64,000 bases of DNA from contig DATKFW010000131.1 of NCBI GenBank assembly GCA_035511075.1, forward strand, positions 1 through 64,000. The letters are read 5' to 3'. The stretch comes from DATAUD01 sp035511075. Its GTDB lineage: Bacteria; Verrucomicrobiota; Verrucomicrobiia; Limisphaerales; Palsa-1400. Both the position numbers and the translations under genes were made by a program. Positions 44,346-52,964 of this stretch are shown here, piece by piece. A model generated the notes under the pieces. The model worked only from the letters and a program-made list of their open reading frames with translations, had not been told where the DNA came from and ran no database searches. Within the stretch, counting starts at the first letter, position 1, and every line of letters starts with the position of its first letter.

Positions 44346-47276
44346 TCAATGACAAGCTTGCAACACTTCGGTCAACGCCGCGCCCGTGTGGCTTGTTTTT
44401 GTCGCCGCGATTTCTTCCGGCGTGCCTTCAGCCACGATCCGTCCCCCCTCCTCCCCGCCTTCAGGCCCCAGGTCGATGATCCAATCTGCCGACTTGATCA
44501 CCTCCACATTGTGCTCGATCACCAGGACACTGTGACCCGCCTCCACCAATCGCTGAAAAACCTGTAGCAGGACCCGGACGTCATCGAAATGCAGCCCGGT
44601 GGTCGGTTCGTCGAAGATAAATAAAATCGGCGCGCCGGCGTGCTGCCGCACGTGCGCCAGATGTTTGACCAGTTTCAGGCGCTGGCTTTCCCCGCCAGAG
44701 AGCGTGTTGATCGGCTGCCCGATCCGCAAGTAGCCCAGCCCCGCTTCCTGCAACACTTTCAGGCTTTGCGCGGCGCTGCTGGCGGGACGCGATTCCGGAA
44801 AGCCCGCCAGGAAATCGATCGCCTCGTCCACCGACGCGTCCAGAAGATCGGCGATGCTCCACTTTCGCGCCCCGGAACAAGTGACAATTTCAAGAATGTG
44901 CGGCCGATAACGCCGGCCATTGCACTCGGGACAACGAATAAAAATGTCACTTAGAAACTGCATTTCTATCTTCTCGAAACCGGCGCCCCGGCACCGCTCG
45001 CACTGCCCTTGTGCAGAATTGAAGCTGAAGGCGCTTGCCCCGAGACCCTGTTGCCGCGCGGCATCGGTCTGCGCGAAAAACGCCCGGATATCGTCAAAAG
45101 CGCCGATATAGACTGCCGGATTGGAGCGTGGCGTGCGCCCCAACAGCGATTGATCAACCGCCACCACGCGCCCCAGCGTTTCCCAACCCTCTACGGTTCC
45201 AGCTTCATGCATGCTTGTCTCCCGCGCGTCCTTGTTGTCCTCTTCGTCCCTGTCCTTCGAAAGGCGCCCCTGCGCCTCAGTGTCCTCCAATTTCGCCGCC
45301 ACCGCGGGTCCAAGTACTTCCGTGATCAGCGTGCTTTTCCCCGATCCGCTCACGCCGGTGACGCAAACAAATCGCCCCAACGGAATTTCCACCGTCAGAT
45401 TTTTCAGATTGTGAAGTCTAGCGTGGCGAAGCGTCAACTTGCCGCCCGGCCCGCCCCCCACAGCGCGGCGCCGCGGGATTTCGATCTTTCTCCTCCCGCT
45501 CAAATAATCGCCGGTCAACGATTTGGACGCACTCAGGATTTCCTGAAAAGTCCCTTGAAAGACCACTTCCCCGCCGGATTCGCCGTGCCCGGGCCCCAGC
45601 TCGACGATCTGGTCGGCGGCGCGCATCACGCTGGCTTCGTGTTCCACAACCACCACCGTGTTGCCCGCGTCGCGCAATTGCCGGATGATGCGCACCAGGC
45701 GCGAGGTGTCGCGCGGATGCAATCCGACGCTCGGTTCATCGAGCACAAATAAAGTATTGACAAGCCGCGATCCCAGGCACGCGGTCAAATTCACCCGCTC
45801 CGTTTCGCCCCCGGAGAGCGAACGGGTGGGGCGGTCCAATGTCAGGTAGCCCAGCCCCGCCGCGTCCAGGTAACCCAGGCGCGAGCGCACTTCCCCCAGC
45901 GCCATCGCTATCGGGTCGGACTTTTTTGCCCGCTTCAATTGGGCCGCCAGCGTTTCGACGAATTCAAGCGCGCGCTTGACGGTCAACCCGTAAAAATCCG
46001 CGATCGTCCGGCCCGCCACGCGATAAAGCAGCGATTCGGGCTGGAACCGCGCCCCGTGGCAATCCGGGCAGATTTTGTAAACGCGATAACGCGACAGCAG
46101 GACGCGGACATGCATTTTGTACGACTTGGTTTCCAGCCAGCGAAAGTAACCCTTGACGCCGTACCACGCGCGCGGCCACTTGTGCGCTTTGTCCTTTCCG
46201 TAATCCACATCGCCCTGGATCACCCAGTCGCGCCACTTTTGCGGCAATTGCGCGAACGGGACATCGACGGGCGCCTTGCGCCGCCGGGCGAATCGCATTA
46301 AGTCGTCTTGACACTCGGCGTTCGAGGCGGTTTGCCACGGCTTGACCGCCCCTCCTGCGAGCGTTTTGGACCCGTCGGGAATCGCCGCATTGTAATCTAT
46401 CGCAATGACCCGCCCGAATCCCCGGCAGGTCGGGCACGCCCCGATCGGGTGATTGAAACTGAACAGCGCCGGCGATGGATCGCGATATTCGATGTCGCAT
46501 TGGGCGCAATGCAACCGATTCGAGAACGCCAGCGCCGCCCCCGAGGCAACGGGCCGCGCGTTCAGCTTTCCCTTCCCAAAATGATAGGCCTGCTCGCACG
46601 CCTCCACAAATCGCGCCCGGTTCGGCTCCGCCATCTTTATCCGGTCTTGGACCACGGTAAGCGAGGTCATGGCTGAGGATTTGAACCGCGCCGCCGCCTC
46701 CTCAATGGCAATAACCGCGCCATGCGCCCACAGCCGCCGGTACCCTTGCCGCGCGATCAGCGCCAGCGATTCCTCGATCGGAAATTTGTCGCTCAATGCC
46801 AGGTCAAACGTAACCAGCATTTCCGGTTCGCCGAATTGGGTCCGAAGCGAACGCCAGATTTGCGCCGGCGAATCCTTTTGCACCGGCTCTCCGCATTTCC
46901 GGCAATTGAGTCGGGCCACGTGCGGCCAGAATGTTTTTGCGTAATCGGTGATCTCCGTCATCGTCCCAACGGTAGAGCGCGTCGATTTGACGGTATTGCG
47001 CTGTTCGATGGCGATGGCTGGCGGGATGCCCTCAATGCTGTCGGCCTGCGGCTTGTCCATCCGGTCCAGGAACTGTCGCGCGTAGGGCGAAAAGGTCTCG
47101 ATATAGCGACGTTGCCCCTCCGCGAAAAGGGTGTCAAAAGCCAGCGAACTCTTGCCCGACCCGCTCAATCCGACAATGACAATGCATTGGCGCAAAGGCA
47201 GATCCAAATGGACCTCTTTAAGGTTGTTCTGCCGCACTCCCCGGAGGCGAATGCTGGCGGGCGACGAATCAGGCAT
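44346..47276 (-). CDS. uvrA: UvrA-family excinuclease ABC subunit A (divergent)
   Basis: 976 residues from the ATG at 47276. Two ABC ATPase halves: Walker A GLSGSGKSSLAFDTLFAEGQRRY and GVSGSGKSTLITEV, signatures LSGGETERVNL and LSGGESQRLKL, Walker B LFVLDEPSVGLHPRD and LFIFDEPTTGLHFDD. Zinc-finger cysteines appear in CAQCDIEYRD with CPTCRGFG, and in CERCRGAGF with CPECNGRRY, plus CRKCGEP near residue 130. It recognises bulky DNA lesions for nucleotide-excision repair. Departures from canonical UvrA include LSGGETER in place of LSGGEAQR and an acidic 30-residue insert after the second Walker A (EDTEAQGRLSKDRDEEDNKD). It may be a second, specialised UvrA; another copy cannot be ruled in or out from this window. 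Confidence 0.88.
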   Translation of the reverse strand: MPDSSPASIRLRGVRQNNLKEVHLDLPLRQCIVIVGLSGSGKSSLAFDTLFAEGQRRYIETFSPYARQFLDRMDKPQADSIEGIPPAIAIEQRNTVKSTRSTVGTMTEITDYAKTFWPHVARLNCRKCGEPVQKDSPAQIWRSLRTQFGEPEMLVTFDLALSDKFPIEESLALIARQGYRRLWAHGAVIAIEEAAARFKSSAMTSLTVVQDRIKMAEPNRARFVEACEQAYHFGKGKLNARPVASGAALAFSNRLHCAQCDIEYRDPSPALFSFNHPIGACPTCRGFGRVIAIDYNAAIPDGSKTLAGGAVKPWQTASNAECQDDLMRFARRRKAPVDVPFAQLPQKWRDWVIQGDVDYGKDKAHKWPRAWYGVKGYFRWLETKSYKMHVRVLLSRYRVYKICPDCHGARFQPESLLYRVAGRTIADFYGLTVKRALEFVETLAAQLKRAKKSDPIAMALGEVRSRLGYLDAAGLGYLTLDRPTRSLSGGETERVNLTACLGSRLVNTLFVLDEPSVGLHPRDTSRLVRIIRQLRDAGNTVVVVEHEASVMRAADQIVELGPGHGESGGEVVFQGTFQEILSASKSLTGDYLSGRRKIEIPRRRAVGGGPGGKLTLRHARLHNLKNLTVEIPLGRFVCVTGVSGSGKSTLITEVLGPAVAAKLEDTEAQGRLSKDRDEEDNKDARETSMHEAGTVEGWETLGRVVAVDQSLLGRTPRSNPAVYIGAFDDIRAFFAQTDAARQQGLGASAFSFNSAQGQCERCRGAGFEKIEMQFLSDIFIRCPECNGRRYRPHILEIVTCSGARKWSIADLLDASVDEAIDFLAGFPESRPASSAAQSLKVLQEAGLGYLRIGQPINTLSGGESQRLKLVKHLAHVRQHAGAPILFIFDEPTTGLHFDDVRVLLQVFQRLVEAGHSVLVIEHNVEVIKSADWIIDLGPEGGEEGGRIVAEGTPEEIAATKTSHTGAALTEVLQACH

Positions 47277-47410
47277 CCGGCGCAACCTAACCCGGAGAAG
47301 CCGGGTGTCAACCGCCTCGGTGTGCGGGTTTTACCTACGAAGATTTTTGTTGCCCTGCCGCAACGAAAAGTGCATATTGTCGTCACTACAGAAAAAATCG
47401 TGACTCGAAC

Positions 47411-48175
47411 ATGCCGTTAGTCCTTCATCGCGGGAAAGACAGGCGCGCCGTAACTGCCGGGTTTACCTTGGTGGAATTGTCGGTGGTTGTTATTATGATG
47501 GGTGTCTTGACGGCCCTCCTGCTGCCCGCCTTGTCCACTGCGAAAGAAAAATCGCGTCGCGCCGTTTGCCAAAGCAACATCCACCAATTGCTCCTCGTCC
47601 TGGATACCTACGCGCTTGATAATCAAGACATTCTGCCCAGTGCCACGGACGATAAGGGTTACTATCATTCCATCTTGCTCTCCGACCAAACTTTTACAAA
47701 CCTCGTCGAACTCGCCGGCAATTCCTCAAATATTTTCTATTGTCCAAATATCGTTTTTGCCGCCGGTGAAAAGAGCGTGATGCAGCATGACCCGGGTTAC
47801 GGATACGTCATTGGTTACAGCTATCTGGCCAACGCCATTATCACCACCAGCAAAGGCGACGATTATTGGACATCCCCGACCAAAATAACCGACTCTCCGT
47901 CCAACGAGTTGATCGCCGACGCAAATTATTGGACCCCGAATTCAACCGCAGGCAGTTTTCCCTCAGGCATGAAGGTTGCCCCGCACGGCGCGATGGGCGG
48001 GGCTCTCTCACACGGCTCTTCCTTCACGTTGGGATTAGGCGGCCAGAACAGCGCTGCTGTCGGCGCGGTCGGCGGCAACGTTGGTTTCCTGAATCAGTCG
48101 ATCACTTGGCGGAACATCAACCAGATGCAGACCCACCCGGCTTCCTCGCAGTTGGACGGTTACGGCAATTGGTGA
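47411..48175 (+). CDS. Type II secretion/type IV pilin-like pseudopilin (PulG-like)
   Basis: 254 residues with a short basic leader and the prepilin peptidase site G17/FTLVELSVVV, including the required Glu5 of the mature chain. The hydrophobic helix VIMMGVLTALLLPALSTAKEKSRRAVCQSNIHQLL is typical of the large verrucomicrobial pseudopilin family, which ends in a variable globular domain containing GYSYLAN and NVGFL-type motifs. These genomes carry many such genes; this one could supply a pseudopilin to the secretin block 4 kb away, but nothing in the sequence ties them together. It is followed 45 bases later by dacB. Confidence 0.85.
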   Translation: MPLVLHRGKDRRAVTAGFTLVELSVVVIMMGVLTALLLPALSTAKEKSRRAVCQSNIHQLLLVLDTYALDNQDILPSATDDKGYYHSILLSDQTFTNLVELAGNSSNIFYCPNIVFAAGEKSVMQHDPGYGYVIGYSYLANAIITTSKGDDYWTSPTKITDSPSNELIADANYWTPNSTAGSFPSGMKVAPHGAMGGALSHGSSFTLGLGGQNSAAVGAVGGNVGFLNQSITWRNINQMQTHPASSQLDGYGNW

Positions 48176-48220
48176 CCTTTCCAGGTTCGTAACTTCCTGC
48201 CAATGCTGGTAGGAGCAATC

Positions 48221-49729
48221 ATGGCTCGGATTTTTACCTGCATCCTCCCGTTGTTCCTTGCGGTTTCCCTGGCTGGCGCCCCGCAATCCCCCGGCGCGCT
48301 TCCCGCGCTTCAGGCTCAACTCGACGCGCTTTTGAGTCAGGCCCGCTTTGCTCAGGCCCAATGGGGCCTCCAGGTTGTCTCCCTGGACTCCGGCGATATC
48401 CTCTTCCAGCGCAACGCGGACAAATTGCTCAAGCCGGCGTCCAACGCCAAGCTCTACACGACGGCTCTGGCCCTGGACCGCTTCGGCCCCGATTTTCGCC
48501 TCAAAACCTCCTTTTACGCCCACGCCATTCCCGGCTCCGACGGAATCATTCATGGCGATCTCCTCGTTTATGGCCGGGGCGACCCTTCCTTTTCCGCGCG
48601 ATTCAACGATGGCGACTACAAGAAAGCCCTCCAACCGGCCGTCGACGCCTTACTTGCTGCCGGCATCAAACGCATCGACGGTGATCTGGTCGGCGACGAT
48701 AGCTTTTTTCACGGCCCTCCTTATGGTTCCGATTGGACCTGGGACGATTTGGAGAATTACTACGGCGCGCCCGCCTCCGCCCTCTCCTTCCAGGACAATG
48801 TCGTCGATCTGGTCTTTAATCCCGGCCAGGCTCTCGGCGCTCCCTGCCAAATCGTCACCATGCCGGCCACGACCTTTGTCACCTTCAGCAACAGCACCGT
48901 CACTGCCCAAACAAACGCCCACGCCCGGATTCGCATTTACCGGCCGCTGGACGGCAACCTCGCCTATGTCTGGGGGCGCGTCCCTTTGGGTTCAACCGGC
49001 CACGCCGACTCGGTTTCGGTCAATGACCCCGCCCTGTGGTTCGTCACCATGCTCAAGGAAGCCCTGGCCCAAAACCGCATCGTGGTTTCCGGCACGGTCC
49101 GGGAAATGAATTGGCTCGACCGCGAAACCGCGCCGCTCGATCTCTCGAAGTTGGCTGAGGTGGCCTTCGTCCAGTCCCGCCCGCTGGCTGAAATTGTCAA
49201 ACAAACCTTAAAACCCTCGGAAAATCTTTACGCGCAACTCCTGTTCTTGCAGATCGGTGCCAACGCCCTGGAATCGCGCGGCGCCCCTGACGCCAACACC
49301 GAAGAAGCCGCGGCGGCCGAGATGCGCAAGTTTTTGCCCCTGGCCGGCATTGGTCCGGGCATGGCGCTGCTGGAGGAAGGCTCCGGCCTCTCGCGCACCA
49401 CCCTCGTTACACCCAGCGCGAGCGTGAAACTCCTGACTTTTATGAGCCGCCACCGTTATCGCGACGCTTTCATCGACGCTTTGCCCATTGCGGGCGTCGA
49501 TGGCACGTTGCGCAACCGTTTCAAAGGGACTCCAGCCGAAGGAAACGTGCGCGCCAAGACCGGTTCATTGGCATACGTCGATACATTGTCCGGGTTTCTT
49601 GTCGACGCCGCAAAGGAAAAGCTCGTTTTCTCGATCATGCTCAACAATTACCGTGAGACCAACCCGGAACACAACGGACGCGCCGAGATCGATAAACTGG
49701 TGCGCCTGCTGGTCGATTACAAACCGTGA
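48221..49729 (+). CDS. dacB: D-alanyl-D-alanine carboxypeptidase/endopeptidase (PBP4, S13 family)
   Basis: 502 residues from the ATG at 48221, which has a good Shine-Dalgarno (GGTAGGAG); an upstream ATG at 48203 lacks one. Signal peptide (CILPLFLAVSLAGA). The three penicillin-binding motifs are present: SNAK in KPASNAKLYTTALALDRFG, a Ser-x-Asn equivalent in LKPSENLYAQLL, and KTG in VRAKTGSLAYVDTLSGF. The S13 insertion domain lies between (PLLVYGRGDPSFSARF-like LLVYGRGDPSFSARF and DDSFFHGPPYGSDWTWDDLENYYGAPASAL). It trims or cleaves peptidoglycan peptides in the periplasm. Single gene, downstream of the pseudopilin. Confidence 0.93.
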   Translation: MARIFTCILPLFLAVSLAGAPQSPGALPALQAQLDALLSQARFAQAQWGLQVVSLDSGDILFQRNADKLLKPASNAKLYTTALALDRFGPDFRLKTSFYAHAIPGSDGIIHGDLLVYGRGDPSFSARFNDGDYKKALQPAVDALLAAGIKRIDGDLVGDDSFFHGPPYGSDWTWDDLENYYGAPASALSFQDNVVDLVFNPGQALGAPCQIVTMPATTFVTFSNSTVTAQTNAHARIRIYRPLDGNLAYVWGRVPLGSTGHADSVSVNDPALWFVTMLKEALAQNRIVVSGTVREMNWLDRETAPLDLSKLAEVAFVQSRPLAEIVKQTLKPSENLYAQLLFLQIGANALESRGAPDANTEEAAAAEMRKFLPLAGIGPGMALLEEGSGLSRTTLVTPSASVKLLTFMSRHRYRDAFIDALPIAGVDGTLRNRFKGTPAEGNVRAKTGSLAYVDTLSGFLVDAAKEKLVFSIMLNNYRETNPEHNGRAEIDKLVRLLVDYKP

Positions 49730-49757
49730 AAAATCCCCGCTGACGGCTCGCCGAGTT

Positions 49758-50264
49758 TCAATAGTCGTACAACCCGCTGTCGTGCGAATAGCCGCCGCCG
49801 CCGCCCGGGCCGCCGCCCCCCTCTTCGCCGCCCATGAAATCCCCCAAAACGTCCCCCATGTCCGCCTCGATCTTTTCGGGGTCCTCCCCGGCTTCCAGCC
49901 GTTTGATGGCCGTCTCGAATTCCTTGGGCATCGTGCCGGCGGGCATCAGGTCGCGCATCTTCTTCATCAAATGCGCCATGTGCCGCGGATTATTTTCATC
50001 CAGATGTTCCATGTCCCGCTCCATCTCGGCCATCGCCCGCGCCACGCGTGGGTCCTCCATGTTGGGCATCCCCTCGTCTTGTCCGCCGTCCGGCGCTGCC
50101 GACGGTTCCTTGACCCCGCGCGGCATGGCAAATGCCGTGATTTGCTTTACCATCTTTCGATTGCCGCACTTGGGACAAACCGGCGGACGCTCAGGCCGCA
50201 GCTTCTTGGAAAGAAAATTAAAAATCTTCCGGCAGTCAGGACAGGCAAATTCGTAAATTGGCAT
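49758..50264 (-). CDS. FmdB-type zinc ribbon protein
   Basis: 168 residues from the ATG at 50264. The N-terminus MPIYEFACPDCRKIFNFLSKK to VCPKCGNRKMVKQ is the FmdB/CxxC_CxxC_SSSS zinc ribbon with both CxxC pairs. A Met/Glu-rich helical region follows (MEDPRVARAMAEMERDMEHLDENN, then HLMKKMRDL), and a Gly/Asp-rich tail ends SHDSGLYDY. FmdB family members are poorly understood, probable regulators or small chaperones. Here the helical extension suggests oligomerisation. It converges with dacB with a 28-base gap. Confidence 0.82.
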   Translation of the reverse strand: MPIYEFACPDCRKIFNFLSKKLRPERPPVCPKCGNRKMVKQITAFAMPRGVKEPSAAPDGGQDEGMPNMEDPRVARAMAEMERDMEHLDENNPRHMAHLMKKMRDLMPAGTMPKEFETAIKRLEAGEDPEKIEADMGDVLGDFMGGEEGGGGPGGGGGYSHDSGLYDY

Positions 50265-50981
50265 AACCACTCCGCATCAAGATTGACCTATCGAGCGCCC
50301 CGCCATTAGGCGGCCGCTCCCGGATTTGCAATTGACCCTCTTCATCCTGTCTCAACGTCTGCGTGTCTTGCAATCCCCGCGAAGATGCCCCGGATTCCCC
50401 CGCGCGCCAATCAAATTCGGTAACGTCCCCGTTTGAAATTTCTTTTGGTTTGGATGAGACAGCGACCGGTCCTGGAGTCTATGAGGGCTTTAGCCCCTGG
50501 CGTGGGCCTGGGCTCCAGTGCCACCCCGGTTGACAACTGCGCGCCGATTTGATTTTTTGAACTCAATGGATTCGTCAGGATAATCCGGGACTGCCCAAGA
50601 GAATATTTAACCTCCGTGTGAAGGTCCCCGATCATTTTTGCCGGCTCGATGCCACTTGCTCTGTAGAAAACTTTCGTGGCGCATTTGCCTTGCCTAACGG
50701 CGTAGCGCATAGGCCAGCACCCGCACAATTGTTTCGGCCAACATTTTTTTCGGTCGGCGTGCTCGCAGAGTCAATCCCATCGTTCGCTTGCTCATGCAAA
50801 TTTGGAGCTGTCGAACAGACGGTTGTTCAAAAAAGATTTCTACGGAGCAGTCGTCGGGTCACATATTATTACGGCATTCCGTCAAGTCTTGAAAATGAGG
50901 GCCGTTACGCCCATCAAAACGCCAAAACGGCGCCCTTGTCCAATTTTTATTGCGCTGTTAATCTTGCCCGGGTGCCGGGTT
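50265..50981. other. 717-base non-coding stretch before tRNA-Arg
   Basis: No convincing gene. Small open frames on both strands lack family likeness, ribosome-binding sites and consistent codon use. It contains an inverted-repeat element at 50472-50518 and, near the right end, TTGTCC with TAATCT (50959-50964) 17 bases later, which could be the tRNA promoter (3-4 matches per box). Base composition drops in GC from about 50800 onward. Confidence 0.5.
50472..50518. repeat. Nested inverted repeat (REP-like or structured RNA)
   Basis: CTGGAG (50472-50477) pairs with CTCCAG (50513-50518), enclosing a near-perfect hairpin GGGCTTTAGCCC (50485-50496) and a G-rich arm. This can fold as a branched cruciform or RNA. 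It lies 250 bases from the nearest gene. I could not find a second copy in this window by eye. Confidence 0.3.
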
Positions 50982-51057
50982 GCTCCCGTAGCTCAAATGG
51001 ACAGAGCAGCGGATTTCTAATCCGCGTATCCCGGTTCAATTCCGGGCGGGAGCGCCA
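50982..51057 (+). tRNA. tRNA-Arg (anticodon UCU), CCA encoded
   Basis: A complete cloverleaf: acceptor GCTCCCG/CGGGAGC, D arm GCTC..GAGC, anticodon stem GCGGA/TCCGC with loop TTTCTAA (anticodon TCT, reading AGA/AGG), four-base variable loop GTAT, T arm CCCGG-TTCAATT-CCGGG, discriminator G at 51054 and an encoded CCA at 51055-51057. No integrated element is attached to its 3' end; the DUF1080-like gene ends 31 bases downstream on the other strand. Confidence 0.97.
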
Positions 51058-51088
51058 CGAATCGCCGCCTCGGGGGCGAACCCGCACT

Positions 51089-51826
51089 TCATGGGACCCG
51101 CTCGATTTTGAGATTGGCAAACGCCGAAACACTGTCAGCCTTGGTCCACAGCCCCACCTTGCCGGAATTGGAAAACGTCCTGTCCACAGTGTCGATCACC
51201 GTGTGGCCGTCGAACGTAACCTTGAGTCGCCGCCCTCTGGCCTCGAAGCGGAGCGTGTGCCACTGGCCCGCCGTGACCTTGACCGGCACTTCCAGGATTT
51301 TGGATCGTTTGCCCCTGACGGTCTTGAAGAGAATTACGTTGTTCTCAAGCGCATTTGCCCTGGCAATATAGTAATTCTCCGGCCTGTACCTCAGGACAAT
51401 GCCCCCCGCCTGATCGACTTTCCCGGAAATCGCCTTAAAATTCACCTCCACCGCAACATCGCGCGCGGCGGCCTTGTCATAAACGCAAAGCGGAAAACGA
51501 TAGACAGTGGCATCCGAACTCTCCTGGACGACAACCTTACCTGCGTTAGGCGCGGTTGGGTCCTCGCGCACAACCCACGCAACCGGCCCGCCTCCGCCCG
51601 TCAGTGCCGTCGAGAAGTCCATTGGCGCCTGGCCGACCGCGTCGGAGTCGAAGTCAATCGTCCGGGAATCAAAGCCGGGCCCCCGGCTCGCCAACCCGGA
51701 ACAACCCGCGCAAAGTGTGCCGATCGTACAGACCAGCAACCACAAAAATCCTGCCCTCGCCAGGCCTTGTGCTCGGATAACTATCGGGAATGACCCTCTC
51801 CGACCGGCAGGAAAGTTGGCTCTCAT
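51089..51826 (-). CDS. DUF1080-like lipoprotein (LamG/concanavalin-type fold)
   Basis: 245 residues with a long basic N-region and a lipobox LCAGC (Cys42). The mature part reads as a jelly-roll domain of the DUF1080/LamG type: TIDFDSDAVGQAPMDFSTALTGGGG, VVQESSDATVYRFPLCVYDKA, DVAVEVNFKAISGKVDQAGGIVLRYRPENYYIARAN, then TAGQWHTLRFEARGRRLKVTFDGHTVID and SNSGKVGLWTKADSVSAFANLKI. Such domains bind or hydrolyse glycosides in Planctomycetes and Verrucomicrobia, but no catalytic residue can be named. The actual start may lie further downstream, closer to the hydrophobic segment. Single gene, upstream region AT-rich. Confidence 0.78.
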   Translation of the reverse strand: MRANFPAGRRGSFPIVIRAQGLARAGFLWLLVCTIGTLCAGCSGLASRGPGFDSRTIDFDSDAVGQAPMDFSTALTGGGGPVAWVVREDPTAPNAGKVVVQESSDATVYRFPLCVYDKAAARDVAVEVNFKAISGKVDQAGGIVLRYRPENYYIARANALENNVILFKTVRGKRSKILEVPVKVTAGQWHTLRFEARGRRLKVTFDGHTVIDTVDRTFSNSGKVGLWTKADSVSAFANLKIERVP

Positions 51827-51953
51827 AGGTGCGAACTATTAGAACAACGGACGGGACGGGGCAACTTCAATTAACCTTCAACCGGACTTGATTAGGGGAA
51901 TTATACGCAACGTTACCCAATGGTGGAAAACGAAGGAATCGCGATAGCGGCGC

Positions 51954-52235
51954 TCATTTGTAAATATCGTGAGTACCAATATCCTCGCTAAGGACTACGT
52001 TGTTCGTGATGGTGAATACCGCCCTTCAGTCCTTGCCGATTACTACGCTGTAAACCGTCTTTTTCCTCAACGCTGAAAGACGATTTATCTTGTGTGTTTT
52101 AAGAGCCGGGTCAAATGGATTAACTTTGAACTTTCTAAATGCTTCACGGGTGGATTGTTGATCATCTGCGGACAAGGCATCAAATGATTTTTTGAATACA
52201 TGCGTTCTTTTGAACACGTAATTTCGCTGCTCCAC
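51954..52235 (-). pseudogene. RelE/YafQ-like toxin gene interrupted by one in-frame TGA
   Basis: The gene starts at GTG 52235, preceded at good spacing by AAGGA. It encodes VFKRTHVFKKSFDALSADDQ onward, then YSVVIGKD, where a TGA at 52028-52026 stops it after 69 residues. Reading through, the same frame continues RAVFTITNNVVLSEDIGTHDIYK and stops at 51954. The total of about 93 codons and the ending (VVLSEDIGTHDIYK) are what a RelE/ParE/YafQ-type mRNA interferase should have. No other disruption is present. A TGG to TGA change is one transition away, so the loss looks recent. Alternatives are a sequencing error or stop read-through. It lies 15 bases after an unrecognised gene, in the antitoxin position. 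Confidence 0.75.
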
Positions 52236-52250
52236 CCAATTCCTTGTCGG

Positions 52251-52721
52251 TTAAATATCGAGATCAACAATCTTGCCTTCTTGTTCTTCTTTTGCGGCCT
52301 GCTTAAACGAGTCCGGAACGTCCGGTTGCGCGGCCAATGGGGAATGCCACGCAAGCAATACAGAAAACAATTTTCCGACCTGTTGGTCGATCAACGCAAT
52401 TATCGGTTCTTCTTCCTTTTGGGCGGTTCCAGCGCGTCCCAGGGCGATAAACAGCGTTGCCAAGGCTTCGCCAACGGCAATCGTCTTGCATAGGCGGAGC
52501 CGATGTTGACGAAGATCGGTTTGACCCACATTTGGGTTTTCATAAACGTGCAATTTGAATAATTGTTCATTCACTGTGATCTCCTTCATCCAATCGGCAA
52601 AATCGCGCTGCAACTGGGCAGAAGGGTCATCGTTCTCAATGCACCACGAATCATTTGATGCTGAAAACGAACCAAGTCGGCTCGTACTCTCAAATCGCAT
52701 TCCACTTTCAAGGGCGCTCAT
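52251..52721 (-). CDS. Unrecognised protein in antitoxin position
   Basis: 156 residues: MSALESGMRFESTSRLGSF, a Trp/Asp-rich middle (FADWMKEITVNEQLFKLHVY) and an Ala/Glu-rich C-terminus (SFKQAAKEEQEGKIVDLDI). I do not recognise a family. It has no ribbon-helix-helix or helix-turn-helix that I can see and is about twice the length of usual RelB/DinJ antitoxins. Its acidic C-terminal tail could wrap a toxin. Codon use and AT content match the toxin pseudogene and differ from the GC-rich neighbours, pointing to joint acquisition. A TATAAA sits five bases upstream of the ATG, so the message may be leaderless. Confidence 0.55.
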   Translation of the reverse strand: MSALESGMRFESTSRLGSFSASNDSWCIENDDPSAQLQRDFADWMKEITVNEQLFKLHVYENPNVGQTDLRQHRLRLCKTIAVGEALATLFIALGRAGTAQKEEEPIIALIDQQVGKLFSVLLAWHSPLAAQPDVPDSFKQAAKEEQEGKIVDLDI

Positions 52722-52726
52722 GTTCG

Positions 52727-52732
52727 TTTATA
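52727..52732 (-). promoter_or_regulatory. Possible -10 element of the toxin-antitoxin-like pair
   Basis: TATAAA on the minus strand (5 of 6 to consensus) ends 5 bases before the ATG at 52721, which would place transcription start on or next to the start codon. No convincing -35 is present. The remaining gap 52733-52964 is AT-rich and holds no gene I can support. Confidence 0.3.
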
Positions 52733-52964
52733 GGATGTCCGGCATTTTCGATCTCTCACGTACATAACACCGCACTGATGTATATGTTGTGAGGATGCAT
52801 ATGATTCAAGTTTCTAACATAGCATGTTGCCTCGACTTTTCGAATGAGTCAAGTCCGGCGTTTGTACTCCACAATGACTCGTAGCATTGACCATGCCGCC
52901 ATCTCGCAATATTCGGCGAAATATTCATCAAATAGGCAGTTGACAACCCTAACTGTTCCCTTGA

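Noticed and set aside
50411..50728. 105-codon minus-strand frame in the gap before tRNA-Arg
   Set aside because: No family likeness, no ribosome-binding site, mixed codon use, and it crosses the inverted-repeat element.
50618..51793. 391-codon plus-strand frame spanning the tRNA
   Set aside because: It would read through the tRNA-Arg gene and the antisense of the DUF1080-like gene; not a real gene.
52026..52028. TGA as a selenocysteine codon in the toxin gene
   Set aside because: No selenoprotein family fits and RelE-like toxins do not use Sec; I looked for no SECIS structure rigorously, but a nonsense mutation is simpler.
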